A stretch of 64,000 nucleotides of DNA from Dipteronia dyeriana (taxonomy: Eukaryota; Streptophyta; Magnoliopsida; Sapindales; Sapindaceae), in the NCBI GenBank assembly GCA_032871835.1, contig CM065295.1, positions 70,612,687-70,676,686 of the forward strand, given 5' to 3'. The position numbers and the translations under genes are program-made. The notes under the pieces are model-generated. The model had not been told where the DNA came from, did no database searches, and saw only the letters and a list, made by a program, of their open reading frames with translations. Positions 21,291 through 33,593 of this stretch are shown here, piece after piece (position 1 is the first letter of the stretch; each line of letters begins with the position of its first letter).

Positions 21291-22060
21291 ATTGCTTTGT
21301 TCCCTATTTTCTTTGTTTTTCTCTGTTTCTTATTAAAAAGGAAAAAAGAAAAAAGAAAAACCCAACTTTAAAGAAGAAAAATGTGGAAAAAAAAAGTGAA
21401 AAAAGTTTTTTTTTTTTTTTTTAATAAAGTTTGCCTAAAAAACAATAGAATAATATATCAATTTGATATATAAAAAGCTGTCTCATATTAAAAATGACTT
21501 GATTTATAAGAAATTAATAGAATTAAAGTTGTTATAGATTTGAGAAGTTTTTAATTTATTTCAAAACCTATTTTATAGTTTTAAATGATTTTTTTAAGTC
21601 TTATAATATGAATACTAGGACCTACCAATATCCGATCAGTCTGAATATCTACTTTAATAAATCGAGAGAAAATTATCTACATATATTTATAAAATACGTA
21701 TGATAAGATTCAAATCTCACACCACCAAAATATAAAAGGGAGATGCACTACCATTTATATTAAGAGTTGATGGGTAAATGAATTTTTGTTTTGGATATAG
21801 AGTTTTAAATGAGTTTAAAATTAAAATATTTATATATAGACAGGAAGTAAGTATGATATTTTTCTTTATAAAAAACATAAAAATTCAATTATTATTGTGA
21901 AAAATATATATTATCATAAATAATGATATGAATTGACGAGACGAGTTAACCATTTATTATATAGTTGAAATTGTATTATATAGTTGAAATTGTCTTGATG
22001 GTAACAAAGTTTCCATTAATATTTTCCAATTGTAATCTACCATCATCGTCATTATTATCA

Positions 22061-22092
<32 letters not shown>

Positions 22093-22190
22093 TTGAAAGG
22101 ATTACTATTATTTTTTAAAATGCTGATTGTTGACAAAGGGGGAATAATAAAATATAAAAAATCATGTGGTAACCATTTAATTATATTCAC
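21291..22190. other. AT-rich intergenic DNA with homopolymers and an ATT microsatellite
   Basis: It has T and A runs near 21275-21425 and an (ATT)n microsatellite at 22063-22095, slightly shorter in copy 2. No gene is seen. This forms the upstream region of the CTF4-like gene. Confidence 0.6.
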
Positions 22191-22192
22191 TC

Positions 22193-22229
22193 CCGCGAAA
22201 TCCAGTGAAAACACCTCAAAATTTCCCGC
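22193..22229 (+). promoter_or_regulatory. Two E2F-type sites upstream of the CTF4-like gene
   Basis: CCGCGAAA at 22193-22200 (reverse complement TTTCGCGG) and TTTCCCGC at 22222-22229 both fit the E2F consensus TTTSSCGS. They are 22 bases apart and 95-132 bases upstream of the start codon. E2F sites are a known mark of S-phase replication genes in plants, so the placement fits a replisome gene. Binding itself is inferred. Confidence 0.65.
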
Positions 22230-22324
22230 GCAAACCAAAACCAGATCCCAACACTCAATTTAAAATCAAAATCCTAGTAATTCCATTTTCCAAGCAAACC
22301 AACTAGACTATCAACGCCACCGCC

Positions 22325-25300
22325 ATGAAAGTCCGCTCGTTGAAGCTAAGAGAATCCCACAAGTCCGCCGCCAACGGCAATGGCTCCTTTTGCTCCATCC
22401 TGTGGGACCTACAAGCCCACCACCTGGTCACGGCGTCATCTTCGGAAACCACAATCTCCGTCCACGATCCTCTCCTCACTTCGAATTCGCCCAAGATCCT
22501 GCGCCACCATCGCGATGGCGTCACGGCCTTGGCCCTCAGTCCCAACTCCACTTGTCTCGCCTCTGGATCTATTGACCACTCAGTCAAGCTCTACAAGTTT
22601 CCAGGTATCATTTGATTGTGTTATTTTTTTTTTAATTTTTTTCATGGTTTAATTAGTTTTGGACATGCATTGCGGCCATCTCAGTACTCGATGTTATGTT
22701 TTTTGTTTTAATTATGTTTAGGTGAATTTTTGTTTGTTTTGATTTTCTATTTATTTATAAATTTAATTTAATTTTTTTAGGTTTTATGTTAATTTAATAA
22801 TGTTTTAATCTATATTAACACATTGTTCCTCTAAATAGTTTGTAAATTTTATATAAAATTAATGGACTAAATCACTTTGGTATAAATCAGAAACCCCAAC
22901 CTTAATGGCTTTTTCTTCTGGAATTTATATAATTTGTATTTTCTCATTTGCGATTTCGAATTGGGATGAATATTTAGATATTTTCATTCGCGGTTTTACT
23001 ATCAAAAATTTTGTACCTAAATACCCAATTGTGAATACTTTAGCCACATCTAATAATCCTGTAGAAACAATTTTGTTTATGATTTTAGTAGTGTTTTATA
23101 CATTTGAAATATTGTCAGGTGGAGAATTTCAGAGTAATATTACAAGATTTACACTACCAATTCGCGTCCTTGCTTTCAATAAATCGGGGAGCTTGTTGGC
23201 TGCTGCTGGCGATGATGAAGGCATTAAGCTTATTAATACAATTGACGGTTCAATTGCAAGGGTGCTCAAAGGACATAAAGGACCCGTCACTGGTTTAGAT
23301 TTCGACCCCAATAATGAATATTTGGCATCTATTGATTCAATTGGAACTGTTATATTCTGGGAACACCAGTCTGGCAGAGTGTTACATACTCTTAAAGGCA
23401 TTGCTCCTGACATCGGTTCTGATGTTTCTGTCATGAACGTACTGAGCTGGAGTCCTGAAGGGGAAACGTTAGCTGTACCGGGTATGAAAAATGACGTGGT
23501 GATATATGATAGAGACACAGCTGAAAAATTGTTTTCATTGAGAGGTGATCATGTGCAACCTATATGTTTCTTATCTTGGTCACCTAATGGTAAATACATG
23601 GCAACTTCTAGTTTGGATAGGCAGATTCTAATTTGGGATGTTGATAAGAAACAGGACATAGACAGACAAAAATTTGATGATAGAATATGTTGTATGGCCT
23701 GGAAGCCTATCGGCAATGCATTGGCTGTTATTGATGTGATGGGAAGATATGGTGTGTGGGAATCAGTTGTTCCTTCATCAATGAAATCTCCTACAGAAGA
23801 TATTCCAAATTCACGATCAAAGAATAGTAATGGGCTTCTTTTGTTTGATGAGGAGCAGGAGCCTAGTACATCTGGGAGTTTAAGTGATCTTGGAGAAGAA
23901 ATCCATGGTGAATCAGGACCTCCAACCAGAAAGAGATTAAGGAAACATTCTATAGTTGATGAAGATCTGGATGAGGACATTAATGATGAGTTGAACTTGT
24001 TTCCTAAGACTGAATCCCGGAAAAAGGCATATTCTACTCACAGGGATTACTCTGATAAGGGATTTGGACTGAAAAGCAAAAGGACATCTAGTGGGCCAAA
24101 AATGCAGCTGGCGTTTCAACCAGGTGCTACTCCTGTGCAACCTGGGAAGAGGCACTTCCTGTGCTACAATATGCTTGGAACAATTACCTCAATTGAACAT
24201 GATGGAAATTCCCATATAGAGGTAACTGAACTGTTTTTAATTTTTGATTATAGTGCATTTCCTGTTTCATTTCTTTTATGTTTTTTGCTTTCTCTATTTG
24301 TGAATTGTTTTTCAAAATCCCTTTGCCACTTCCGATGAAAACTAGGAATCATGTTTATTAGCCAGGGTGATTAGCAATTTGGCTATGCTTTTATTATGTA
24401 CTGATAGTTTAGTGATCTTGGATACAGATTGATTTTCATGATACTGGCAGAGGTCCACGAATCCCGTCAATGACTGATTATTTTGGATTCACGATGGCTT
24501 CATTAAATGAAAATGGAAGCGTTTTTGCAAATCCTTGCAAGGGTGAGAAGAACATGAGTACCCTCATGTATCGTCCATTTAGCAGCTGGGCAAATTACAG
24601 TGAGGTCATTTCATTGGCAATTTCAATAACTTTGTCTCTGCAGACAGCACAATTTGTTTGTGTAGTAAATTTGTAATTTATCTGTATGCTGATTGTTGAT
24701 GCATGCTGGAAACAGTGGTCTATGCGGTTTGAAGGAGAAGAAGTAAAGGTTGTTGCACTTGGTGTAGCTTGGGTGGCTGCAATTACAAGTCTTAATATTC
24801 TTCGCGTCTTCACTGAGGGTGGCTTGCAGGTTTATCTATTTTCCTTTTATGATATAAATGATGTTTTAAGATGTATCTATATGGCCTTTCACTGTCTATT
24901 CTAAGCTTCTTCTTTACTAATTATTCTCATTTCATGGTAATGTCTTAAAACATTCATGCAAAGTTTTATTCATTTATAATTTTTCCATCTGCCCCCTCTT
25001 AGTGCTGGGGTCTGGTCATCCTGAAATGTTTTAACTGTTTGCAATAATGACAACTGATGCTATGCTTTTCCTACTACCATTTGAAAAGTTTTTGAACTTT
25101 GTTTCAATGAATGAGGTCTATAATTAGCACGGATAAAAAGTTGCTAAATATGATTATTCAGTGAAGAACAATAGGAGGCTTCATATATATATTAACTTTT
25201 ATTTATTTATTTATTTGATATTACATACATGGGAAATTGATAGGAAACAAAAATGTAATGCAGAAGAAAATAGTAATGTACTCATGTATACTCCATCCAG

Positions 25301-28178
25301 AACCTATTATGTTTTGACATAGGCTTTGATTTTACAAAATTTATTTTAGCTTTACAGATGATCCATCTTTCTTTTGGAAGATTCATTATCAATCTTGCAT
25401 TAGAAAAACGCCTGAAGTTGTCACAATCAAAAGGAGAAACAAAATTTGAGTTTCTTTCTGGTGATAATGATTTCTTATTTTCTTAATGCAACTGAAAGCG
25501 TAAATGTATCTCCTTCTACATGCACCCATGAGGGGTTAGCAGAATGGTCAAGCATGTGGTATGTTCCCATAAGGTTTGGGGTTCAAACTTTAAACCTCTC
25601 ATGGGTGCTTGGCCAAAAGCCACAGTTTCATGTTTCCCAAAGATTATAAGGTTCAGCAGGGGTCCAGTTTCAAACTCGGGTTCCCTAAGTGGGTTTGGGG
25701 TTTCTTTTTGGGTTATCAAAATTAAAAAAAAAAAAAAAAAAATCTCCTTCCACATGCAGCTGTGGTTCTGTTATCAGAGAAGCAGATCAGACACAAGCAA
25801 TCCTTATATTTGATGGCCTTTTTTTTGACATTAGATACATGATTTCTTGTAGTACTAACAATCCAGTCTTTTTTTTCTGAATCAACAATCCAGTCTGTAG
25901 ATTATCTACTTTTGTAATGCGTATTACCTTTCTGTCTGTGTTGCTAATTCCACTTTCTTGCAGAGACATATTCTCTCCCTTGATGGGCCAGTGGTGACTG
26001 CAGCAGGCTTCCAAGATCAACTTGCGGTTGTCACTCATGTTTATTGTCTTCCTTCAAATGATCAGGTATCATTTGAAACTTTGTCGCAGTTAGGCTCTGT
26101 TAATTGTTTTAAGGCTAAGCTGACTGGCAATTTTGTTAATTTAATGACAAGTACATTAAAAGAACATCTCAGTATCTCACAAATTTGAAAGGCACACTTG
26201 TACCACTGAAATCATTCAGAATGAAATAAACTGGTCAACTCTGCCCGTTGGAAAATTGTTACCATGTTAGGACATGGTTTAGCCAGTTATCAGTTTGATC
26301 CCATTACCTCATAATATATGCTGTTTGCTGAAAAGTAATACGCTAACTTGGTTCTTTACTTGTACAAACAAGCAGATACTGGAGTTTAGAGTATTCAACA
26401 TAGCTAAGGGGACTCAGCCCTTGAAAGGACGGCTTCCGTTAAGTCCTGGTTCCCATCTAACATGGTTTGGGTTTAGTGAAGATGGTCAATTAAGTTCTTA
26501 TGATTCTAAGGTATGTCCTGCTCTGTTCTCTTATCATTTCACTACCCTTAATATCACTTCTTGAACAATTATCTGAGTTACAGAGGAAAATTTGTAGGGT
26601 GTACTGCGGGTTTTTACAAGCCTATATGGTGGCAGTTGGCTCCCACTCTTCAGGTTAAAGATTTGTCCGTTTAAGAACATGGAATGATTTCCTGTGTATA
26701 TTTATAAATATTGGTCCTTTGACTATAATAACATCCTGACATGCAGTGGTAGTAAAGAGAAGAAGTCAGATGAAAATTATTGGATTGTTGGGTTGAATGC
26801 CAGCAAGTTGTTTTGTATTGTCTGTAAAAGTCCTGACGTGTCCCCACAGGTAGGATAGCTTGGTCCACTGTTTCTATAATTCTATGTTTATCTTTAATTA
26901 CATATGAATTATTCATAACTATTTTTGTTCCCTTTGCAGGTGATGCCCAAACCAGTTCTCACCCTACTGGATCTTTCATTCCCTCTAGCATCCTCTGATC
27001 TGGGAGCAGAAACCCTTGAAAACGAGTTTATACTTAATAACATTAATCTATCACAGGTTTATTTTTTTCCACCCTATCTCTCATCCTTTATGCTCACACT
27101 GTTACATAAAGCTGTTGAGCTTGTCAATTTTACACTCTATGACATGTGCTTTGCAGATTCACAAAAGAATAGAGGAGATGGCAAGTGCTGGTTTGGACAT
27201 CAGCTCACTTGATGATGAGGCTTTCAATACAGAAGCAGCCCAAGATAGATGTATCTTGAGGCTTATTGCAGCTTGCTGCAATGGTAAGTCTTTTTTTAAT
27301 TTCTAAGAAAGCTCGTTATAGGAAAGCAAATCATATTTTTTAGTCCATTTCACCTTCTAAAATTCCGAAGAAAAAAATGAAACTTCTGAGTGGATAACCA
27401 TACTTGTTATGGTTGTTTCAGGTGACAAGCTCATGAGGGCTACCGAACTTGTGAAGCTTCTATCACTGGAAAAATCAGTGCAGGGTGCAATAAAGCTTGT
27501 TACTAAATTAAAGCTGCCTAATTTGGCAGAAAGGTTCAATAGCATACTGGAGGTAAGCCTTTGAATTTCGATAGTCTAGCAAAGTTTGGTTATTCAAATC
27601 TTATTTTTTTTAGTCTGCCGGAGAGGTAGTAAAATTCCATTTTCCATTTTAGCTGCCGTTGCTTAAATCTTCTTTCTACTCTAACAGGAAAGATTGCTCA
27701 GTGAAACCAAGGATGTTTTAAACACCTCTTTCTTGAACTCAAATGGTGACGTTTCCACAAGAAGCAACGTTGCAGCCAGCAAGGCCTTGACTTCAACCGA
27801 AAAAAAGTGAAATTCCATCATCATCGGTAAAACTGTCTGCTCCTCTGTTTAAAAGGAAAGCAAAATCTTCAGATGGAATTAAACTTGGTAAGGAATCAAA
27901 GCATGACAACCTAAGTGCACATTTGGATAACACGAGGGAACTAAAGAATATAGAAGAGGTGATGAATGCTGAAGTGGTTAAAAATACAGGGGAAACAAAG
28001 ATACGATCACAAAATCCATCTAAATTCATTTTCAAAGACATTAAATAATCAGGAGAAAGTGAACAAGATAGGGGAAATGAATCAGGGTAAACCACAGGGC
28101 CCGTCTAATCCGTTTTTAAAGTCATCATCAAGTGAGATGCAAGAACAAGAGTGTAATGAGTTTGATGTATTCTTATAG
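22325..28178 (+). CDS. CTF4: CTF4/WDHD1 homologue, replisome-cohesion scaffold (copy 1; frameshifts in last exon)
   Basis: Twelve exons join in consistent phase: 22325-22604, 23119-24221, 24428-24604, 24716-24829, 25964-26065, 26376-26510, 26598-26653, 26747-26849, 26940-27056, 27157-27283, 27422-27552, 27688-28178. All introns are GT-AG, giving about 977 residues. Residues ~1-310 form WD40 repeats (GSIDHSVKLYKF, LKGHKGPVTGLDF, SSLDRQILIWDV). Residues ~311-420 are an acidic/serine linker with a basic RKRLRKH cluster, possibly a nuclear signal. A Ctf4/Mcl1 middle propeller (FLCYNMLGTITS to PVLTLLDLSFPL) and a helical C-terminal part follow. In yeast and animals the family ties the CMG helicase to polymerase alpha and cohesion; the Arabidopsis homologue is EOL1. 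Copy 1 has extra A residues near 27800 and 28021, absent from copy 2, that break exon 12. I judge these to be assembly errors. Confidence 0.88.
25508..25758 (+). mobile_element. tRNA-derived SINE in intron 4 of the CTF4-like gene
   Basis: The SINE body runs 25525-25741. It starts with a box-A-like TTAGCAGAATGGTCAAGCA, has a box-B-like GGTTCAAACTT 35-40 bases later, and ends in a 3' run of about 17 A. It is flanked by a 17-bp target-site duplication, ATCTCCTTCTACATGCA at 25508-25524 and the same with one C/T change at 25742-25758. It sits between exons 4 and 5 in the sense orientation and does not touch the splice sites. Several spurious short frames overlap it. Confidence 0.85.
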
Positions 28179-28925
28179 TATCACCTTCAATGTATAAGTG
28201 TAAAAGATAGATTTGTGTACGATACTGAATTGCCAGAACAACCTATGATTAGGAAACTGATTTTGTAATTATGTTAAACATGATATATTCTTCAAGCATT
28301 ATTCCTTCCAATGATTTTATAACTACATGCTTGCAATTAGATTGTTCATCTATTATAATGTATTGGTCATTCAGTTTCGCTGTGATATCCAAATGTTTCT
28401 AGAGCAATGGCCTCCAAAAACGGTTGCCTGGCATTCGGTAAAAATGTCAATTGCTTATATCAAAAAAAAAAAATGTCAATTTCAGATTTACCAAGTACAT
28501 GGCTAAGGAGCATATGTGGTTAGAGTTTAGTTATTTCTGGTAGTAAGTAGGGAGTTCAATACCCATTTTCAATTTTTTTTAGAAACATTTGCGATTGGGC
28601 AGATTGTATAAACATTCCTTGAGTTTGGTGTAATTGCAGCTATATGCTACTTTTTCATGAAATTGCACAAACATACTCTCCTGAGTATCATTGTCACTCA
28701 AAGCTCATCTGCACACCACCCCCCAAATCGTGTACTAAGTCACTATTTACTGGTCATCGATCATCATTCACAGTGAGCACATCCCGTTGATCACAGGTCC
28801 TTGACGTCTGATTGTTTGAAATCGTGTTTATAAAACAATACTTATAAACATACGAATAGTGAAGATAAATACATCAGCAATAAGGATTGTTCCAGTGAGG
28901 AAAAGTAATTTAACGATTAAAACTA
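28179..28925. other. 3' region of the CTF4-like gene and intergenic DNA
   Basis: This presumably includes the 3' untranslated region. No clear AATAAA-type signal is seen soon after the stop. An A-run near 28460 and a stretch (about 28600-28700) that looks repeat-derived are present. No second gene is seen. The 9-bp direct repeat at 28917-28925 belongs to the next element. Confidence 0.5.
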
Positions 28926-30183
28926 GGGTTATTAAGATTTTAGTCCCTCTAGTTAGCGTTAATCTTGGTTTGATCCATTACTTTTTTGAATTACTAACTT
29001 TAGTCCTTCTGTCACGGTTTCCGTTTACTGACAACGTCAGAGGATAAAATGACCATACTGCCCCTGGTACCTATAAAAAGACCTTTATGCCCTTCATGAA
29101 ATGGGTTGTTGGGCTTGCTAAGCACACCCCAGACCAGAACTAAATACACCCTGAAACAAGCCACTTGGGGCACTGAGTGCACCCTAGAAATTGCTGAGTA
29201 TACCCCATTGCATCAGCTCGATGTCAACGTGACGTCATGTCGTCTTCCTCAGCCAGTGACCCGTCGACAGCCCGACCCGGACCTGGTTCTTGACCCGGTT
29301 GACCCGATATGATACCCAGCTGTTCTACACCGTTTTCGACCGTTTTCGGCCCAGATCGACGGCCGACCTTTTTTCAGTTCGTTTCCCACCCATTCCAGCC
29401 TCTCACAAGCACGTTTTCCATGAAATCACCAAATCGAGAGAGAGAGAAATTAGAGTGATTGAGAAAGAGAGAGAGAGAAAGAGAATGATGAGATCTTGAG
29501 AGAGGGTTTGGTGGTGGTGGTGGTGCTTCGGATCGTTTGGTTTTTAGTGGTGGTGGTGGTGGTGGTGGTGTTGAGCGAGGGAGAGAGACTGAGAGGGAGA
29601 TGAAGGGATTTGGAGAATGTGAGGAAGGGATTGGGGTCAATTTCTTAATTCCTAAAGTTTTGGGGTTATTGTTTAATTATTATTTGGGTAGATATATAAT
29701 TATATAAATTTAACAAGTGTAATTATATGTATTTATGAAGGGTATTTGTGTCTTTTTTAGGATCAATTTCTTAATTTCTAAAGTTTTGGGGTTATTGTTT
29801 AATTATTATTTGGGTAGATATATAATTATATAAATTTATCAAGTGTAATTATATGTATTTATGAAGGGTATTTGTGTCTTTTTCAAAAAAAAAAATAATT
29901 TTAATTTTTAATATTAATTATTTTAATATATATTTTTATTTTTTAAATTTTTAAATGAAATACCAATTTACCCTTATTAATGAAAAGCTTCTAGAAGCTT
30001 TTATCAAAATTTCCATAATACCCTTGTTGACCTAACGGAAGTCAACGGAAAACTAACGGAATTGGACGGTAGGGACTGGATTCGGTATTGTCAGAGAACT
30101 GATGGACTAAAGTTAGTAATTCAAAAACTAGTAGACCAAACCCAGATAAACACAAACTAGCGGGACTAAAATCTTAATATCCC
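28926..30183. mobile_element. Mutator-type MITE with long inverted repeats and 9-bp target-site duplication
   Basis: The ends GGGTTATTAAGATTTTAG (left) and GGGATATTAAGATTTTAG (right, reverse complement) begin imperfect inverted repeats of at least 100 bases. TTAAAACTA flanks both sides (28917-28925 and 30184-30192), the 9-bp duplication diagnostic of Mutator-like transposition. The 1258-bp interior has no transposase. It holds a GC-richer block (about 29215-29635) with GA-rich and GGT-repeat tracts, and a 126-bp direct duplication. The interior block may be captured host DNA, as in Pack-MULEs. The short frames 29290-29499 (+) and 29374-29640 (-) are low-complexity and not supported as genes. 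Confidence 0.88.
29635..29886 (+). repeat. 126-bp direct duplication inside the Mutator-type MITE
   Basis: Two adjacent copies start with TCAATTTCTTAATT at 29637 and 29763 and end in GTATTTGTGTCTTTTT. They differ at only a few positions, so the duplication arose after the element formed. Confidence 0.9.
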
Positions 30184-30192
30184 TTAAAACTA

Positions 30193-31379
30193 ATTCTAAT
30201 TAAAGCTAAATAAAAGTAACCAAAAATTGTTGATGATTGAATTGAACTAAAAACTAAATTAAATTAATCTAAGAAAGCAATTAAATAGAATTGGTTGTGA
30301 TCAATGAAAGAAACAATAGGTCATCAATGCTCCCCAACTATATTTACTCAATGTTTCGAATTGACTTATGAACGAGATATTAATCAAGTTAAATATTCGT
30401 TCTTATTTAAAGTATGATTACTACCTTATGATCTTGGGATGCGTCAAGTGTTATCAATTATAATTTACTCATAAATCAATGGTACAAACTACAACCAAAA
30501 ACCCATTAAGTGCAAAAACTAACGAACCAAAATCTACTTGCATAAATCATTGCTAAAATCAGTTTTATCCATTCAATTGAATATTAATTAAGATTATGTG
30601 TAAATCAACACTCCAAACTCAATTATTAAATTGTCAAAACCCTAAATTCATGCCAACGTATGATCATATATTCACACAAATAAAGAATTAAGACATGAGA
30701 TAAATTGAATGAATCAAAACTCGAATAAATGAAAATATAGTCAATTCTAACAAAGAGCATTCATAGAGGTTGTTCACATTGATTCCCTAACATGGAGTTA
30801 GTTACATATATTAAAAATAACAAGAGAGAAAATAGGAGAAATAGAACCCATTCTAATCTTCAATAAATTCGTCAAATCTTCAATAATCAACGATCTTCGT
30901 CTTGCAATTCTTCTATATGTAAAGATGGATGAGAGAATTTTGTGTAAGGTATTTTTGTAAGAGAGAATAATGGTTGAGAGCTGTCTCCCTTTTGTAGAAA
31001 AAAAGATTAAGAAATATTTACAGGTCCTCCATGGAATAGGGTTTCAGATTTCCTAAGAAAACAAGGAATTCACATAACAGCTCCTTGTACCACGGCACGG
31101 ACACATGCACAGGTCACGGTACTCATAACAGTGTGCTCACTGGACTTTTGCGTGGAGTGGACCGCTGTTGAAACTGATACTTGGCCGTGGTTGGAAAGAA
31201 CAAGAAGTTTAGAATTCACAGCTGGCTCGGTTGATGCTCTGCATAAGCCACCCACGAAGCATTTGTTGACAGTTTTACCCTTTTTTTTTTGTTAAAGGTC
31301 TATTTCTTAAAAATATCACCGAACATCTCATCTTAAGAGAAATGACATACACAATACATATGCTTAATAAACACATTAA
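30193..31379. other. AT-rich intergenic DNA, no gene seen
   Basis: No supportable coding or RNA gene. The 61-codon minus frame at 31070-31255 shows no family feature. The sequence looks like old repeat-derived DNA. Confidence 0.5.
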
Positions 31380-31740
31380 ACAGCCTAAGATACTCGAGAC
31401 ACGGGCTTACTATATAGGAAATAAGGGGAAATATATATATAAATAGACCGATCAACGTCTCTTCCTTACGACCAACCGCGTTCACCTTACCTTCAATTCT
31501 TCCACCCTTGAGTTTACTACGGTTTGAATATTGATAATCGTCATTTCAATTCATTTACTTATTTTGTCGATCTATATTCTCTTATCATATCACTGACTTA
31601 AGCGAGGGATTCCCTTTGCCTGGCACCACCCTGATGTCCCAAACATTTCTTATGTTCACAACTCTAGTTTTACAGGTTGTTGGTGGCTGTTCCAATTGAT
31701 TGTGGATCCAACTGTCTAGACTCTAGACACTGCACATCTT
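31380..31740 (+). repeat. Possible solo/relic LTR end (gypsy type)
   Basis: A TATATATATAAATAG box (near 31431-31445) is followed by leader-like sequence. Then come GACTTAAGCGAGGGATTCCC and TTTGCCTGGCACCACCCTG, resembling the R/U5 part of plant gypsy LTRs. No partner LTR or internal region adjoins it. Confidence 0.35.
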
Positions 31741-32145
31741 GAACTTTATTTAAAAATTCTAATATCAATTATGTAATTAAAATTTTGTATTTGACATATT
31801 AATTATAAATTAATATATCGAATTTGGTTGATTAGTGATAAACCCTTAATGCCCACGTTAACTTATTAATAATTATAAAGTAATTTATAGGATTTGTTGG
31901 TTTAATGATAAACCTTTCACACCCGCATTAGCTTATTTAACTTATTACTTATTGAGTCACATTTTTTTTCCCAAAACCTCAAAATTGTTATGGTTTTAAA
32001 ACAAAAAAAGTTACAAAATAATGTGTCATTATTATTTTTATTATTATTTATTGAAAGGTTGTCGTTTATTAATTTTAAGTAAAATCAATTGAAATAAATC
32101 AAATAATAAAACTATAAAAGTTAGATATATTTCTTTTTATTTAAT
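31741..32145. other. AT-rich intergenic DNA up to the gap
   Basis: This stretch contains two related segments with GATAAACCYTT (near 31840 and 31905), a weak internal duplication. No gene is seen. Confidence 0.5.
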
Positions 32146-32245
32146 NNNNNNNNNNNNNNNNNNNNNNNNNNNNNNNNNNNNNNNNNNNNNNNNNNNNNNN
32201 NNNNNNNNNNNNNNNNNNNNNNNNNNNNNNNNNNNNNNNNNNNNN
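32146..32245. other. Assembly gap, exactly 100 N
   Basis: A run of exactly 100 Ns is the conventional placeholder for a scaffold join of unknown size. It separates the two copies of the 30.6-kb unit. Confidence 0.99.
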
Positions 32246-32744
32246 TTTCTCACATCTGTTACCATCAGCCATCTCTTTCTCTCCCATCTTCTCTCCTTCG
32301 TTTTCATTGTTTGAGAGAGAAAGCTATGGACCGATTGTTGGAATAAGAAGACATGGACGACGGAGGCGAGACGACGGCAACAGCGATTGTTGGATCGATT
32401 GTTAGGTTTTTATTTTTCGATTAATTTTGTTTCGGTTTGTTTCAAAAGAATTTGTAATCTATTTTGTGTTGTGATGAATAATGGGGTCTGAGATTCAACG
32501 AAGGAGAAGAAGTTGAAATGTGATCAGAGAGTGGATGGTGGGATGAATAAATGAGTGGGGCCCCTAAGTAAAAATAATCTTGTATTAATAAAGGCATGGT
32601 GAGAGGTGGGTATATTTTATCTCATTATCATGAGACTATTTTAATGTTAGGATTACTAGTTTCATATTTTACACCATCATCAAACGTATGATTGATTGGG
32701 ATTAAATTTATCTAATCCCAAACCAATCCAAATTGTCAAACATA
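32246..32744. mobile_element. Right part of the second MITE, cut by the contig start
   Basis: It corresponds to 1569-2070. The left inverted repeat is missing because the contig starts inside the element. Confidence 0.4.
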
Positions 32745-33593
32745 GCCTCAAAGAGTATTTCATCCCTGGAGAGAGAAAACTTCATAAAAAGTGACATGGT
32801 AAACAATTTTAAACTCAAATGAAAATATGGACACTTACCTTATAAACTTAGGAATTTCAAACTTTTTCTTCTTATCTTTCTCTTCTTTTCTCTTGTCTTT
32901 CTTTTCTTTTCTTTTCTTTTTTCTTGACTCTCTCTATCTTCTCCTTTCTATCTATCGTCTTTATCTCCCTAGTCTCTTTTATTTATAAATATTTTTTTGA
33001 ACTTTTCTTGACTACATAGACAAAATATCTCTACATTTTGAATTGGATCAACAACTAATTGGGCTTGAGCCTTGATTCACATATAAGAACATAAAAATTG
33101 AACCCAAATTAATATTAATTTGGTCAAAGTCATTACAATCATCATAACTAGAAAAAAAAATGAGGTATTATCACTAAAGTCCCTACTTTTTAATGAATTG
33201 TCATATCTTTAAACGTTTTTACTATATTAGTCACTTTAGTCCCTTGTTTTTTTCACAATACATCACTTTAGTCCATTTGACTAAAAATTAATGGTCAACT
33301 ATAACAGAACGAGTAAAAATACTATTTTACCCTTATTTTTATTTTTAAAATTGTGTATTTTAGTCCCTCTAGTTTCAATAATAGTTGGTCAACCCTGAAA
33401 AAAATTAAAATGCTATTATTAAGATTTGAACCATGGTTAAAAGGCGCAAAGATATGATCTCTAGCCAACTAGACTATATTAGTTTATTGTTGAAGATTTC
33501 TTGATTTAAATGTATATATAGTTATATAATTTGTTTAAATTAACTTAAATCAATTTATATAATTAAAAATAAACTCATATATATATATATAAT
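32745..33593. other. Intergenic DNA, copy 2, with tRNA-like relic
   Basis: This is the equivalent of 2071-2919. The tRNA/SINE-like relic lies on the minus strand at about 33414-33479, and the TTTAGTCCC repeats are present. No gene is seen. Confidence 0.5.

Larger units (their letters stand above)
1569..32145 (+). repeat. Unit 1 of a ~30.6-kb near-identical direct duplication
   Basis: This block is repeated at 32246-62811 in the same orientation. The offset drifts from +30677 to +30665 because of small indels. Every feature, including retroelement stop codons and target-site duplications, is shared. Unit 1 ends at the run of Ns, and its left limit does not coincide with any element boundary. 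Both facts point to an unmerged contig overlap rather than a biological duplication. Confidence 0.97.

Noticed and set aside
22905..23118. Alternative N-terminus of the CTF4-like gene from an ATG at 22905
   Set aside because: These codons are intron 1 read-through. The acceptor at 23116-23118 joins in phase to exon 1, which supplies the expected start of the WD40 domain.
25530..25600. tRNA gene
   Set aside because: Box A and B are present, but the segment is followed by a SINE body, an A-tail and target-site duplications. No proper cloverleaf is evident.
29374..29640. 88-codon proline-rich minus-strand frame
   Set aside because: It is a translation of GGT and GA repeats inside the Mutator-type MITE.
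31070..31255. 61-codon minus-strand frame
   Set aside because: No recognisable features, and the surroundings are AT-rich intergenic DNA.
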